This document shows, piece by piece, positions 7,995 to 17,875 of a stretch of 64,000 nucleotides of DNA. The translations under genes were made by a program, and so were the position numbers. The stretch spans positions 28,023-92,022 of the forward strand of contig WFTL01000169.1 in assembly GCA_015485495.1 (NCBI GenBank). The letters are read 5' to 3'. This DNA comes from Planctomycetaceae bacterium (GTDB taxonomy: Bacteria; Planctomycetota; Planctomycetia; Planctomycetales; Planctomycetaceae). Below the pieces are notes generated by a model, which searched no databases, had not been told where the DNA came from, and was given only the letters and a program-made list of their open reading frames with translations. Each line of letters opens with the position of its first letter. The stretch's first letter is position 1.

Positions 7995-10442
7995 TCAGGT
8001 GTCCCGGCGATACTGCGGTGAATCCTGTGCCGACGAACGACGGGTCCGCGGACCACTGATTGAAATGTGACCGATGAGCCGATCGAGCCGAAGGCGCAGT
8101 TCGGCTACCTGGGCATCGTCCAGAACCTGATGGCCGTAGCGGACCGAATTGAAGGCCTGAGCGATGCTTCCGGCGATGCCGGCCGTTTCCGGATCGGCAT
8201 CCAGACGAAAAAACAGGGCGGCGGCACGTGCATTTTCCAGGGCGGTCCGTGTCGGAAGAAACCGAAAACCGTTTCGCGCGCAGGTGCGCTGAAAGGTGTC
8301 ATAAAACTGCACGACAGCCGTCACGTTTCTCTGTCGGGCACTGGTCAGTATCAGCATTCGTGTCCGCAGACGGAGAATCATTTGCCACAGACGGCGGCGC
8401 ATCAGCACCAGGGCGGCCAGAACAGCCGCGAGCCCCGTCGCCGTCCTCCACGACCGCCGGACTCCGCTGTCTTCGTTTTTCAGGTAGTCCTGCACGGTGG
8501 CCGTGAGTCCCTGACGCTGAACGTTGTTCGACAGGTTCCGAAAAAAGTCGATCACCGGCTGAATGATCTGCCTCTGTCGGTCCGCACTGACGTTGTTCAT
8601 TCCCGATTTCCATATGTCCTCCACGGTGTTCTCCAGCCCGGCCAGCATTGAACTGCGCCGGATGGAGGCCACCACGTCATCGCGGCGGCCCGGTGTCGGG
8701 TCGAGGCGGATCCAGCGGTGACGATCCCGGTATTCCACCCAGGCGTGAGCGTGTTTCTGCTGCACTTCTATCGTCTCGCCGGATGCCGCGACCTGGGCCC
8801 CTCGAAATCCATTGACGATGCGTGCCGGAATGTCGAGCGACTGCAGCATCAGCGCGCATGCAGATGCAAAATACTGACAGTGGCCGGTTCGATGATTCAG
8901 CAGAAATTCTTCCACCGGATCGTGATCGGTACGGCCCGGAGGCGGATGCAGCGAATACGTGTAGCGTCCGGAATCGCGCAGCAGCGCGACGATCCGTCCG
9001 GCGCATCGTCCCGGAGGAAGGCGAACACCGTTGTGGACACACAACTGTCTGGCAAACGCTGTCAGGTGAGGGAGGCGATGGTGGAGGTTCGGACTGATCC
9101 CGTACTGACGGGCGTGTCTTTCTGCGCGGTGCCGGCGAATGGCGGAAGCGGATCCGGGAAACAGCCATCGCCGAAGCTGTTCCGGAAGAAGAAGCCGCGG
9201 CTGTTGATGATTTCTGAGCGGAGGACAGAATATCTCGAAGGTGATCGGGGCATGATTGAAGTGATCAGAAGGCGACGTGCCCCAGTCTTTGCCGGGGGCC
9301 AGGTCAAAGATCAGAGACCCCGTCTGACTGCGTCGCAGAAGACGTCCTTCAACACTGCGTAACTGCGCGCCTGTGACAGGCATGGGGGCAAACGCAAAGC
9401 GGCCAACAGGAGGGTACTGAACGACTTCCACGCGGTAACAGTCCGCAATCGATCCTCCTTCGGCGAAATGGCGTTCATTGGATTCCAGTGCACGGTATCC
9501 GTCGTCGCGTCCTCGTGACCATCGGCCATCGATGTACCAGCCCATCGCGGTGCCTCGCAGCAGCAGTTCATCCATTCCCATATCTGCCAGGAATCGATCA
9601 AGGGGGACTCTGCGACCGTTTCTCTGACGGAAGATCGACAAAGTCACAACGCGTTCATCGCTGAGCAGCAGCGGGCCAAATTCACCCAGTTCAATTTCGT
9701 CCCGAAATCCTGTCCGGCTGACCAGCCCCGGACTCAACAGAACACCTGTCTGCAGGTCGATCGGCGATCCGATGAACACCCGTGGAAACACGGCGAAGAC
9801 CACTCCGGATGTCACCAGGGAAGCCACGCATGTCCCCAGGATCATGAGGCGGAACCTCGGTCCGACCCAGGACGTTCCGGAATCCGACTGGATACCCGCA
9901 CGCGTGGCCACTTCCGGCCCCTTTCTTCTCTGCCGCAGAGTTCTCCAGGTATCGTCCGCCTGCACCCGCTGCTGCAGACGCTGCAGAGTGAACAAAGACA
10001 GTGTCCAGACCGCCAGACAGGAAAAGACAATAAGAGTCAGGCCGACGAACGGAGAGTTCGTCAGCACGCTGGCCAGGGCCATCTGCAGAACGGAAAGAGC
10101 AATCAGCCACCACAGCCGGCGAGTGCTGCGTGTCATGAACAGCACAATCCACATGATGTACGTGATCAGATGAACGACGCTCAGAATTCGCGATTCCGTG
10201 CCTCCGAAAACGACTTCGATCACGGCAGCGCAGATCGCTGCCACACCCAGAACATTGGCCACCGGCGTCGACAACACGAAACGTTTCCGTTGTCCGGTCA
10301 GCAAAGCGATCCCGGCAGGCAATGGCGTCAGCCCGGTCGGAAAAACGCTTCCTTCAGCCAGTGCCAGTGCCAGGGAGCTGACAAACACCATCAGCGCGAG
10401 GCTTTTGTAAAAGGCCCTGCGAATTCGGTCATCGACTGTCAT
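7995..10442 (-). CDS. TgpA-type membrane transglutaminase-like protein
   Basis: Protein of 815 residues of the TgpA family. Several transmembrane helices lie in residues 12-155, another at about 198-220 and one near 675-695. The transglutaminase core has the Cys-His-Asp triad: C522 in RTGHCQYFAS, H566 in KHAHAWVE and D581 in RLDPTPG. In family members the catalytic domain faces outside the cytoplasmic membrane, with unknown substrates. Its ATG (10442) overlaps the stop of the DUF58 gene by ATGA, so the two are translationally coupled. DUF58 and TgpA proteins normally belong to MoxR ATPase operons; here the only MoxR gene is 45 kb away at 56772. Confidence 0.93.
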   Translation of the reverse strand: MTVDDRIRRAFYKSLALMVFVSSLALALAEGSVFPTGLTPLPAGIALLTGQRKRFVLSTPVANVLGVAAICAAVIEVVFGGTESRILSVVHLITYIMWIVLFMTRSTRRLWWLIALSVLQMALASVLTNSPFVGLTLIVFSCLAVWTLSLFTLQRLQQRVQADDTWRTLRQRRKGPEVATRAGIQSDSGTSWVGPRFRLMILGTCVASLVTSGVVFAVFPRVFIGSPIDLQTGVLLSPGLVSRTGFRDEIELGEFGPLLLSDERVVTLSIFRQRNGRRVPLDRFLADMGMDELLLRGTAMGWYIDGRWSRGRDDGYRALESNERHFAEGGSIADCYRVEVVQYPPVGRFAFAPMPVTGAQLRSVEGRLLRRSQTGSLIFDLAPGKDWGTSPSDHFNHAPITFEIFCPPLRNHQQPRLLLPEQLRRWLFPGSASAIRRHRAERHARQYGISPNLHHRLPHLTAFARQLCVHNGVRLPPGRCAGRIVALLRDSGRYTYSLHPPPGRTDHDPVEEFLLNHRTGHCQYFASACALMLQSLDIPARIVNGFRGAQVAASGETIEVQQKHAHAWVEYRDRHRWIRLDPTPGRRDDVVASIRRSSMLAGLENTVEDIWKSGMNNVSADRQRQIIQPVIDFFRNLSNNVQRQGLTATVQDYLKNEDSGVRRSWRTATGLAAVLAALVLMRRRLWQMILRLRTRMLILTSARQRNVTAVVQFYDTFQRTCARNGFRFLPTRTALENARAAALFFRLDADPETAGIAGSIAQAFNSVRYGHQVLDDAQVAELRLRLDRLIGHISISGPRTRRSSAQDSPQYRRDT

Positions 10443-11944
10443 ACGCCGGACTCCGCACGCACGGTGTCGGCACCTGCCGGTCCCCGCGGCAGGTCAGCAG
10501 AACGGATAAACGGCATCAGCGCATCTCGTGTTGCAGGGAGCACGGCAATCCGCCTGCTGAAGTCCGAAGAATCCGGCCGACGGCCGCTGCAGAATTCCGG
10601 AATCTGCAGCCGACAGAACTCCGGACGAGTCGAAACAATGATTCCATGCGCCTGTGTCATGGCACCGCCGTCCGCTGTGCGGTCCAGCGCTTCTTCCAGA
10701 GAAGCGGACGGCGACGGACCACACACTGCCAGAACATCGAGTGCCTCCGCGGCGAATCGAGATGCCCTGGTGTCGGAAACGAATCCGGGAACCGCACCGG
10801 TCACAGCCAGAGTCGACCGGCCGGCCGCTCCACTGTGAACGCGGCGGACACACAGGGATGCCACGAACGACACCGCCAGTTCCAGATCTTCCAGACCGAC
10901 ATTCGGAAGCGATTTCAGATCCAGAATCACGAACAGATCAGATTCCCGATTCTGCTGGAACTCCTGAACCATCAGTCGGCCCCGGCGGGCCGTCGACCGC
11001 CAGTGGATCGATCGCGGACTGTCGCCACTGCGGAAGTCGCGGATGCGATGGAAATCATCATCGAACAGGCCGCGGCTCAGAGACTTCCGTACCGGCGATT
11101 CCACCTGGTCGTACAGATCACGCACGTACGTTTCTTTCAGCGTTACCAGGCGCGGCCGCACCAGGACCGCGGCGAAGTCCGGCAGAATCTGAGCCCGTTC
11201 TCCGATTCCCAGAGGAAAACGGGAACTGACCCGCAGCGGACCGAGACGATACCGGCCGCGCTGGTGAAAAACGGCTTCATAGACGCCGGTTCGGGATGAA
11301 CGCGGAGGCAGGCGAGCGAATGTGACGATGCCGGCGCCTGCCGCCGTCTGAGATCGGTTGTCGGCTTCCGTGATGTCGTCGCGTACATCCAGCATCCAGG
11401 AAGACAGCAGCGACTTCGAATTCCGAACGATCAGATGAACCGGCATCGTCTGCCCGGCTGTCACCCGGCCGGCAGTCCTCCGTTCCACCGACACACCGCG
11501 CAGAGCCAGAGAAACCAGCGCTCCGTTGATGATCCAGGGACCGGCCATCAGCCCGAAGACCAGCAGCAGCATATCGGAATGGCCCGCCAGTCCACCGACA
11601 GCCAGCAGCAGCATGATGGCCAGATAGACCAGTCCTTCCCGAGGAATGACCACGCGGGACCGCATCCCCAGACGGGCCATGGTTCGGGAAATCCGCTGGC
11701 CGAACAGAATGGTGACCAGCGCCGACACGGCAGCCACACCGCCAACGACGAAAAGCAGAACCTGAGTGATCCCGCGAAACTCGGCATACCACCGCGGCAG
11801 AATGACGGCTCCCGGAAGACACCCGGCTGCGACCAGAAGCTGAATGATCAGACTGGCGCTGACGGGAACGCGGTGCTGAGTGGTGTCAGACGGCAATGGG
11901 CAGCATCGTTCCTTCAGAGGACGAACAGTCGGCTTTCGATACAT
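10439..11944 (-). CDS. DUF58 domain-containing membrane protein
   Basis: About 501 residues. Two or more hydrophobic segments occupy the N-terminal 110 residues. The C-terminal part has the DUF58 signature around FHRIRDFRSGDSPRSIHWR, followed by a VWA-like stretch (DLFVILDLKSLPN). The family is known as the partner of MoxR AAA+ ATPases and TgpA transglutaminases; its molecular role is not settled. I chose ATG 11944 because the sequence further upstream (to 12115) has no membrane or domain character; ATG 11959 is an alternative. The last four bases overlap the start of the transglutaminase gene. Confidence 0.88.
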   Translation of the reverse strand: MYRKPTVRPLKERCCPLPSDTTQHRVPVSASLIIQLLVAAGCLPGAVILPRWYAEFRGITQVLLFVVGGVAAVSALVTILFGQRISRTMARLGMRSRVVIPREGLVYLAIMLLLAVGGLAGHSDMLLLVFGLMAGPWIINGALVSLALRGVSVERRTAGRVTAGQTMPVHLIVRNSKSLLSSWMLDVRDDITEADNRSQTAAGAGIVTFARLPPRSSRTGVYEAVFHQRGRYRLGPLRVSSRFPLGIGERAQILPDFAAVLVRPRLVTLKETYVRDLYDQVESPVRKSLSRGLFDDDFHRIRDFRSGDSPRSIHWRSTARRGRLMVQEFQQNRESDLFVILDLKSLPNVGLEDLELAVSFVASLCVRRVHSGAAGRSTLAVTGAVPGFVSDTRASRFAAEALDVLAVCGPSPSASLEEALDRTADGGAMTQAHGIIVSTRPEFCRLQIPEFCSGRRPDSSDFSRRIAVLPATRDALMPFIRSADLPRGPAGADTVRAESGV

Positions 11945-12293
11945 GGCCAGTGCCCGCATCGATGCCTCGGTTCTGCAGCTTGCACATCCATTTTGGTAAA
12001 CGGCAGGGGCATCGTCCAGACAGCACCATTCGAATGATCCGCCTCTGCCGGAGATGACAGATTCGTGCAGAAAAACTCGCAGATGCTGCGTGCGGCGTGC
12101 TGGTTCAGACGCCATGATGCACCCGTCCGGCTGGTCCCCATGGTTTCTTTCCGGCCATCGAATCAGGAAGGCTCCACCTTCGCTCGGACCGAACCACGGA
12201 ATCTCCGTCCCGAGAACATGTCTGGGACGCAGCCGACTGAATACAGGATGGCCGTTTTTTTACGAGCCTGCCGGGTTCCTGTGAGGCGAACAC

Positions 12294-14246
12294 ATGTATC
12301 GAAAACCATGTCCATCGGAACGATCCGGCTGCCACAGCATGCGACTGCGCACATGGTTTTCTCTTCTGATCCTGTCTGCAGCGGCTTTGATATCAGACTT
12401 ATCGCAGGCTCAGGATTCCCGGGGACGCACCGAAGCGGTTCCTGTGGCTGCTGACCGAAACGATTCGTTCGATGTCAAACTGAAGCTCCTTCAGGAGGCC
12501 TGGAACCGTGGACACCTGGACCTGGCCCGTTCTCTGACTCACTCTCTGCGCCACACAATCCTTCAGAGGCAGCATGAAGGAACGAAGCCGAAGGGACATC
12601 TGATCGATACGGAACCGCATTCGGTCTCCGACGTTCTGCCGGCGGCCTGGCAGGATTGGGCTGCCGGCTGGAACCTGTGTACCGTGGTGTCTGTTCAGGA
12701 ACCCATCGGTGAACGACGGATCCATGAACCTGTGGAAATTACACTGAAGTTTCCGGCGGCGCAGGTTGGCGCTGCATTCCGGGAAGTTCGGGTGGCGCGT
12801 CTGACAGCCCGTGGACCTGTGGAGGTCCCTTCTCAGGTCTTTGGAGAACTGCGGCGGGGGCCCTGGCGATATGCCCGTGTGCTGTGGATGGCAGACTGTG
12901 AACCCCATGAAAACCGGATGTATCTGATTTTCAGCGGAAACAGCGATGCGGAACTGCCGGAGTATCCGTCGGATCTGAAAACAGAAGGAGAAGGCGTCGG
13001 ACTGAATGTGACCAATGCCCATTTTCAGGCGGTGCTTTCGCCGCGAACCGGACAGATGGAACGGCTCATTCTGCGTCGCGAACACGGGCTGGAACTGTTT
13101 TCCGGCGGACAGGGACATGGGGAACCGCCGGGAATCGACTGGGCACACGATTACGTGGATGAGTACGGTTTCGAAAAACTGCGCGTGTCGCTGTGGGACC
13201 GCTGCCCCGACTATGAAATCGTCCGCGGTCCTCTGTGTACGGTGGTTCGTCGCTGGGGTTTTCCGTATTCACCTGTGCATCCTGTGGATTCACCGGCCCG
13301 GCTGCACGTCGACGTGGAATACCGCTTCTATTCGGGTCTGCCGTGGTTTCTGAAAATCGGCCGGATGACGGCCGTGCAGGATCTGAACGTGAGCGCCCTG
13401 CGCGATGATGAATGGGTCTTCTCCGGACATTCCTTCACGGACACGCTGTGGATGAGTCGCGATGGCCGGCTTCATATCGGTGACGTTGATCCGGAGCACC
13501 GCAGAGATCTCTGGGGAGTGGGCTTTTTTCATCGCGACAGCCGCGACAGTTTCATGGCGATGTTTCTGGAACACCGCGCCGATGGCATCCCGGAACTCGT
13601 TCACGGCGGAGTTCCCACCCTTTCGTATCGCTGGCATGGAAATTTGTGGAGCCGATATCCGCTGCCCCAGGAAAGCCTCCCGGCCGGGACCGTGCTGCAC
13701 CAGAAGAATGCGTACGCAGCCATTCCCTTCACGCCGTCCGACGGCCCCGTGGAACTCGAATCGCTTCGTCGCCGCCTCATGAACCCGCTGATCGTCAGCC
13801 CCGGGCCGGAACATCCTGTCTTTGAGTCGTCTGTCGGAGAGGGTGATGGTTCCGAAACCGTCCGCATGCATCGGCTGGGCCGGCCAGGGGAAACAGGTGA
13901 TCAGGCGGAAATCAAACGCCGGATTCGGGAAGCTCTCAGGGACTGTCGTGATGCGCAGCTTTATCGCGCTGATGTCAGCGTTTTCGATCTGGGGCTCGTG
14001 TATGACATTCGTTTTCGCGGCGATGTGGTGACTTTGGTAATGACGATGCCGCATCGGGGCCGCCCGCTGACGGGATACTTCGTCGACGGATCCGTATCCG
14101 TTCATCCGACCCCGTCGGTTCCGCTGCGCACCCGGCTTCTGCAGATCCCCGGTGTCCGCCAGGTCGACGTCCGCACGACATGGAATCCTCCGTGGAATTC
14201 GGGACGTCTCACGGACGAAGGCCGGCGGCGTCTGGGACTGGACTGA
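12294..14246 (+). CDS. exported beta-sandwich protein with C-terminal MIP18/DUF59 domain
   Basis: Protein of 650 residues. A hydrophobic signal-type segment lies at about residues 18-38, ending SQA before QDSRG; ATG 12294 has GAGGCG upstream, and ATG 12339 would give a more standard signal peptide. Residues about 90-500 look beta-rich, and the stretch starting VTNAHFQAVLSPRTGQMERL resembles galactose-mutarotase-like sandwich domains of polysaccharide-active enzymes, though I cannot name a family. Residues 540-650 match MIP18/DUF59 (PaaD/SufT type): FDLGLVYDIRF, a strand reading VTLVMTMP, then PGVRQVDVRTTWNPPWNSG and the RLTDEGRRRLGLD ending. The usual SPGCP-type loop here reads PHRGRP, so its conserved Cys is gone. 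Cytosolic Fe-S assembly factors normally carry this domain, so export is odd. Confidence 0.78.
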   Translation: MYRKPCPSERSGCHSMRLRTWFSLLILSAAALISDLSQAQDSRGRTEAVPVAADRNDSFDVKLKLLQEAWNRGHLDLARSLTHSLRHTILQRQHEGTKPKGHLIDTEPHSVSDVLPAAWQDWAAGWNLCTVVSVQEPIGERRIHEPVEITLKFPAAQVGAAFREVRVARLTARGPVEVPSQVFGELRRGPWRYARVLWMADCEPHENRMYLIFSGNSDAELPEYPSDLKTEGEGVGLNVTNAHFQAVLSPRTGQMERLILRREHGLELFSGGQGHGEPPGIDWAHDYVDEYGFEKLRVSLWDRCPDYEIVRGPLCTVVRRWGFPYSPVHPVDSPARLHVDVEYRFYSGLPWFLKIGRMTAVQDLNVSALRDDEWVFSGHSFTDTLWMSRDGRLHIGDVDPEHRRDLWGVGFFHRDSRDSFMAMFLEHRADGIPELVHGGVPTLSYRWHGNLWSRYPLPQESLPAGTVLHQKNAYAAIPFTPSDGPVELESLRRRLMNPLIVSPGPEHPVFESSVGEGDGSETVRMHRLGRPGETGDQAEIKRRIREALRDCRDAQLYRADVSVFDLGLVYDIRFRGDVVTLVMTMPHRGRPLTGYFVDGSVSVHPTPSVPLRTRLLQIPGVRQVDVRTTWNPPWNSGRLTDEGRRRLGLD

Positions 14247-14312
14247 CGGTATTCCAGGAAGGGACAATCTGGCCGGCATGGACAGAGCGCTGCTTCTGTC
14301 ACCGGACTCTGA

Positions 14313-15419
14313 TCACAAAAGCGTCAGCGGATTGCCACGAATTTCGAGTGGCAGAGATACGGGGCGACGCAGGCGGTGTGACTCGAAAACAGCCGCTGTC
14401 ATTTCCACCACGGCACGTGCGTCTTCGGCCGAACAGCGAGGAGCACGCCCCTGTTCGGCGGCAGCGAACAGGTCGGTCATGGCGGCCACATGCCCGGATC
14501 GATAGCCGGTATCGCGGCGCGGTTCGGGTTTTCCGATACCGGCGGAACTGATCGGCTCCCAGTGCCGACCACTCCGCCCGGGAGACCAGCTGCCGTCGCG
14601 CAGGATCCAGGCCGGCTGCAGATATCCGGTCGGAATCTCGATGATGCCCCGAGAACCGAAGACCTGGACGGCGAATCGACCGGGCGGTGCCCCCGCGTTT
14701 CTGCGCGAGGCGAAATCCCCCGTCACCTGGCCAGGAAACTCATAGCGGGCCATCAGATGATCGCCCGCTATGAGGCCGAGTCCTTCCGGGCCGTTCACAA
14801 CGTCGCTGCGCGTGACAGGCCGTCCCTGGTGCCGCACGATGGCCGAGCAGGTCGTCGCACGCGCCCCGACCAGACTCTGCGTCAGCATGAGGATGTGGGA
14901 GCCGAGAACCCAGAGGTCTTCGCCGCCTCCCCGATGGTCTTCCTTGCCGCGACCGCGGATTTCGAGGAGTTCTCCGATTTCACCTGCCCGGATCAGAGAC
15001 TGAACTCTGTCCAGAACCGGGGAATACTGCGTCACATGAGCAATGGCCAGCTGCAGATGACGCATCTCCAGTGCACGGATGACTTCATCGCATTCTGCCG
15101 GTGTCCGGCAGAATGGTTTTTCCATGTACACGTGGCAGCCGGCTTCCGCGGCCGCCAGAATCATGTCGCGATGCTGATCGATCCAGCGAGGACAGATGAC
15201 CACCACATCGGCAGACACCTCGGACAGCATTCTGCGGTAGTCGGACCAGGCCTGAGGAGCGTTCAGACGCTGCTGAGCCTGCTGACGTCCCCGATCATCA
15301 GTATCGGCCACCCCCACGATCCGGACATTCGGCATTCCGGCTGCGGCGACATCCAGTCCATGCCCGTAGTCACCTCGGCCCGTACTGCCGATCACCGCGA
15401 CATTCCAGGTCCGTCTCAT
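14313..15419 (-). CDS. Gfo/Idh/MocA family oxidoreductase
   Basis: NAD(P)-dependent oxidoreductase-type protein of 368 residues. The N-terminal Rossmann fold begins at VAVIGSTGRGDYGHG, and the family EKP motif appears in CHVYMEKPFC. The C-terminal half is the alpha/beta substrate domain. No Tat or Sec signal is visible, so it is likely cytoplasmic. The substrate cannot be told from sequence; relatives act on sugars and inositols. Its ATG lies four bases after the stop of the PilB/GspE-like gene, which suggests co-transcription with functionally unrelated neighbours. Confidence 0.9.
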   Translation of the reverse strand: MRRTWNVAVIGSTGRGDYGHGLDVAAAGMPNVRIVGVADTDDRGRQQAQQRLNAPQAWSDYRRMLSEVSADVVVICPRWIDQHRDMILAAAEAGCHVYMEKPFCRTPAECDEVIRALEMRHLQLAIAHVTQYSPVLDRVQSLIRAGEIGELLEIRGRGKEDHRGGGEDLWVLGSHILMLTQSLVGARATTCSAIVRHQGRPVTRSDVVNGPEGLGLIAGDHLMARYEFPGQVTGDFASRRNAGAPPGRFAVQVFGSRGIIEIPTGYLQPAWILRDGSWSPGRSGRHWEPISSAGIGKPEPRRDTGYRSGHVAAMTDLFAAAEQGRAPRCSAEDARAVVEMTAAVFESHRLRRPVSLPLEIRGNPLTLL

Positions 15420-15423
15420 TCGA

Positions 15424-16683
15424 TCAGGAGACCGATGAATCCAGGGTTGTATCCATGATCACCCGATGCATCTCTTCAATGGATGTCGTGTGGTCCAGCA
15501 CACGGCGGCGAGCGGACTCCTTCAGAGACACCATCCCGTCCCGCAAAGATGCCTCACGGATTTCATAGGCCGGAGCATCTTTGGTAATGGCTTCCTTGAG
15601 ACTTCTGCCGACCACCATGGTTTCGAAAATCGCCACGCGGCCGGAATACCCGGTGTGAAAATTCACATCCGCGGGAACTCCCCGGACGATTTTCGTCGTC
15701 GTGTCGTCGTCGCTGAGTTCCAGCAGTTCCCGGTCATATCCTTCAGGAACGACTTCTTCCCGGGATTTCGGGCAGACCCGGCGGATCAGTCGCTGAGTGA
15801 TCACACCGCGGAGACTGTCGGCGATGGCCATGGATGGCAGCCCGAACTGCCTCAGAACATCGATGGCCGAAGCGGTGTCGTTGGCATGCAGTGTGGACAT
15901 GACCAGGACGCCCGTCATCGCCGCACGGCTGGCGATTTTCGCCGTTTCCGGGTCGCGGATTTCTCCGATGCACATGATGTTGGGATCCTGACGCAGAACA
16001 CCACGCAGTGCCGTGATGAACGATCGGCCGGCCTTGTTGTCGACTTCCACCTGATTCGTACCGGGAATCCGCCGTTCCACCGGATCTTCGATCGTCACGA
16101 TGCTCCGTTCCGGTGTGTTCAGTTCCTGGAGAAAATTGTAAAGAGTCGTTGTTTTCCCCGCTCCCACCGGTCCCACGACGAGAATCAGTCCGTAGGGCGT
16201 TTTCAGCAGACGCTGAATCTGCTGCATCTGATCATCGTACAGGCCCAGACTGTCCAGCGAAGAAAAGGACGACGGGTCGGGCATCATCCGCATCACCAGT
16301 CGTTCCCCGTGAATCGTCATGAGGCTGCTCACGCGGATGTCACGATCCACACCGTCCAGCTGAGTCGACGTGACACGGCCGTCCTGCGGCAGACGTTTTT
16401 CCGTGATGTCCATTCCGGCCATCACCTTGATTCGGGTGACGATGTGGTTCGCCTTGTCTGTCGGAACCGGCAGGATGTCGCGAAGCTGCCCGTCCAGACG
16501 AAAGCGGATCCTCATGCCGGCCGGCACGGGATCCAGATGCACGTCGGTCGCACCGCAGGAAAACGCCCGCTGCAGCAGCATGTCGCCGACCACACCGGGA
16601 TCGACGACTCCCAGCAGTTCTTCCAGTTCTGCAGAAAGAGCGGCATTGGCGACCTGAGCCGGACGAGGGGGAGGAGGTGTCAT
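15424..16683 (-). CDS. GspE/PilB/PulE-type secretion ATPase, short form
   Basis: Type II secretion/type IV pilus family ATPase of 419 residues. It has Walker A GPVGAGKT (171-178), an Asp box region (IVTIEDPVE), a Walker B-like stretch (NIMCIGEIRDPETA) and the His-box STLHAND. It is shorter than PilB/GspE (about 550): the N-terminal MshEN/T2SSE_N domain is missing. The zinc tetracysteine motif before GYSGR is degenerate, with only one Cys left (RRVCPKS). No pilin, platform or secretin gene lies nearby. The upstream neighbour is a membrane STAS protein on the same strand. An ATPase of a divergent trafficking or assembly complex is likely; the target is unknown. Confidence 0.9.
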   Translation of the reverse strand: MTPPPPRPAQVANAALSAELEELLGVVDPGVVGDMLLQRAFSCGATDVHLDPVPAGMRIRFRLDGQLRDILPVPTDKANHIVTRIKVMAGMDITEKRLPQDGRVTSTQLDGVDRDIRVSSLMTIHGERLVMRMMPDPSSFSSLDSLGLYDDQMQQIQRLLKTPYGLILVVGPVGAGKTTTLYNFLQELNTPERSIVTIEDPVERRIPGTNQVEVDNKAGRSFITALRGVLRQDPNIMCIGEIRDPETAKIASRAAMTGVLVMSTLHANDTASAIDVLRQFGLPSMAIADSLRGVITQRLIRRVCPKSREEVVPEGYDRELLELSDDDTTTKIVRGVPADVNFHTGYSGRVAIFETMVVGRSLKEAITKDAPAYEIREASLRDGMVSLKESARRRVLDHTTSIEEMHRVIMDTTLDSSVS

Positions 16684-16825
16684 CGCATGTTTCCTGACAG
16701 ATCAGTCACGGTAGGGAAGGATGTTTCAAATACGCAGCCGGAGGCCCCGTTTCCCGTCGTCTCTGTTCATCAGATCGATTCGAATCAGACTCCGACAGAC
16801 AGGGCCCATTCCGTCCGGCCGGGCA

Positions 16826-17668
16826 TCAGTCCGGAGGCCCCAGCCGGATTTTCGGAGCATCAGAAGACTTTTCTGAATTTGTCGATGAAGGGGTCGCCGG
16901 TGAGGAACGTGACGGAGGCGCCTGTTTCGGAGCCGTTTTATCAGGCGCATTGCCGATTGCCGGGGCCGTCCCCGGGGCAGGAGCCTTCGGCAGCGTCAAA
17001 AGTGGATTCGGAGCCGGCTGTTCTTCCTCGGATTCACTCCGGTGGGCACTGATCGTTCCCAGAACGGCCACACTGATGATCATCGACAGAATTCCCAGAC
17101 CGCGACGGATGCCGTCGTCCTTGACCATGGAAAAAATGGACGCGATGCAGGCAAACCCGGCTGCCAGCATGCCGGTTGTTTCCGCGCCTTTGCGGATGAT
17201 CGGGTTGTCCACAAACAACACCGGATAAAGCGTTGCTGCGCTGAACAGGGCGATCGGCAGGACCGCCCAGGCCACCACCCGTTTCTCCCGGTGTCGAACC
17301 TCTTCCTTCGTCGATATCCGGATCTCCGCTCCCGCTTCATCCATGGAATTCACGACGGTCATGAGATTCAGCAGGCCGGCCGACCGAATGACTTCCCGTA
17401 CGATGTCCTTATCGGCAGCGACCACCACTTTGCGGTCGTACCATCCATCGGTGGCCTTCCACATGCGCACCAGTGAGGCCACCAGGCCGCTCTGGATGAG
17501 TTCCATTCCGGTGAGATCGATGATCAGGCGGGCTGTTTCTGTGCTTTTGATCTTTTCAACGATCTCAGCAGCTTCCTTTTCGACGTCTCCCCAGGACATT
17601 TCCAGGAGATCCGGAAGAAAGCGGACTACAGAATGCCCCCGTTTTTCTTCGAAAGTGAATCCTGCCAT
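16826..17668 (-). CDS. membrane-anchored STAS domain protein
   Basis: Protein of about 280 residues. The N-terminal 115 residues are a STAS (anti-sigma-antagonist-like) domain: LIIDLTGMELIQSGLVASLVR corresponds to the SpoIIAA-type strand and helix that hold the phosphorylatable Ser, here the S of QSG. Hydrophobic segments follow at about 135-215 (AVLPIALFSAATLYPVLF, then ETTGMLAAGFACIASIF and ILSMIISVAVLGTI). The tail (220-280) is Pro/Ala-rich and probably disordered. A GTG lies two codons before the chosen ATG. STAS domains usually act in partner-switching with kinases and phosphatases, none of which is beside it. It sits about 140 bases upstream of the GspE-like ATPase. Confidence 0.82.
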   Translation of the reverse strand: MAGFTFEEKRGHSVVRFLPDLLEMSWGDVEKEAAEIVEKIKSTETARLIIDLTGMELIQSGLVASLVRMWKATDGWYDRKVVVAADKDIVREVIRSAGLLNLMTVVNSMDEAGAEIRISTKEEVRHREKRVVAWAVLPIALFSAATLYPVLFVDNPIIRKGAETTGMLAAGFACIASIFSMVKDDGIRRGLGILSMIISVAVLGTISAHRSESEEEQPAPNPLLTLPKAPAPGTAPAIGNAPDKTAPKQAPPSRSSPATPSSTNSEKSSDAPKIRLGPPD

Positions 17669-17875
17669 CGACACGGCCCTGTCTAATCACGTATCTGCTG
17701 AAGTGTCAGCGCAGCCGTTTCGGCCGAAGCGGGTGCGCCAGCCCGGCATCCATCGTAAGCGACGATCGGTCAGGACGCCAATGACTCGACAAATCCAGCG
17801 GAGGAAAATTGATCCGGTGACCAGGCGGTGTCCGGGGCTGTTCGCTGACCGCAGAACCGGATGAGTCCATCCGGC

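Noticed and set aside
15424..16683. Type IV pilus or type II secretion locus
   Set aside because: Only the ATPase is present; there is no pilin, peptidase, platform or secretin gene nearby and the ATPase itself is truncated.
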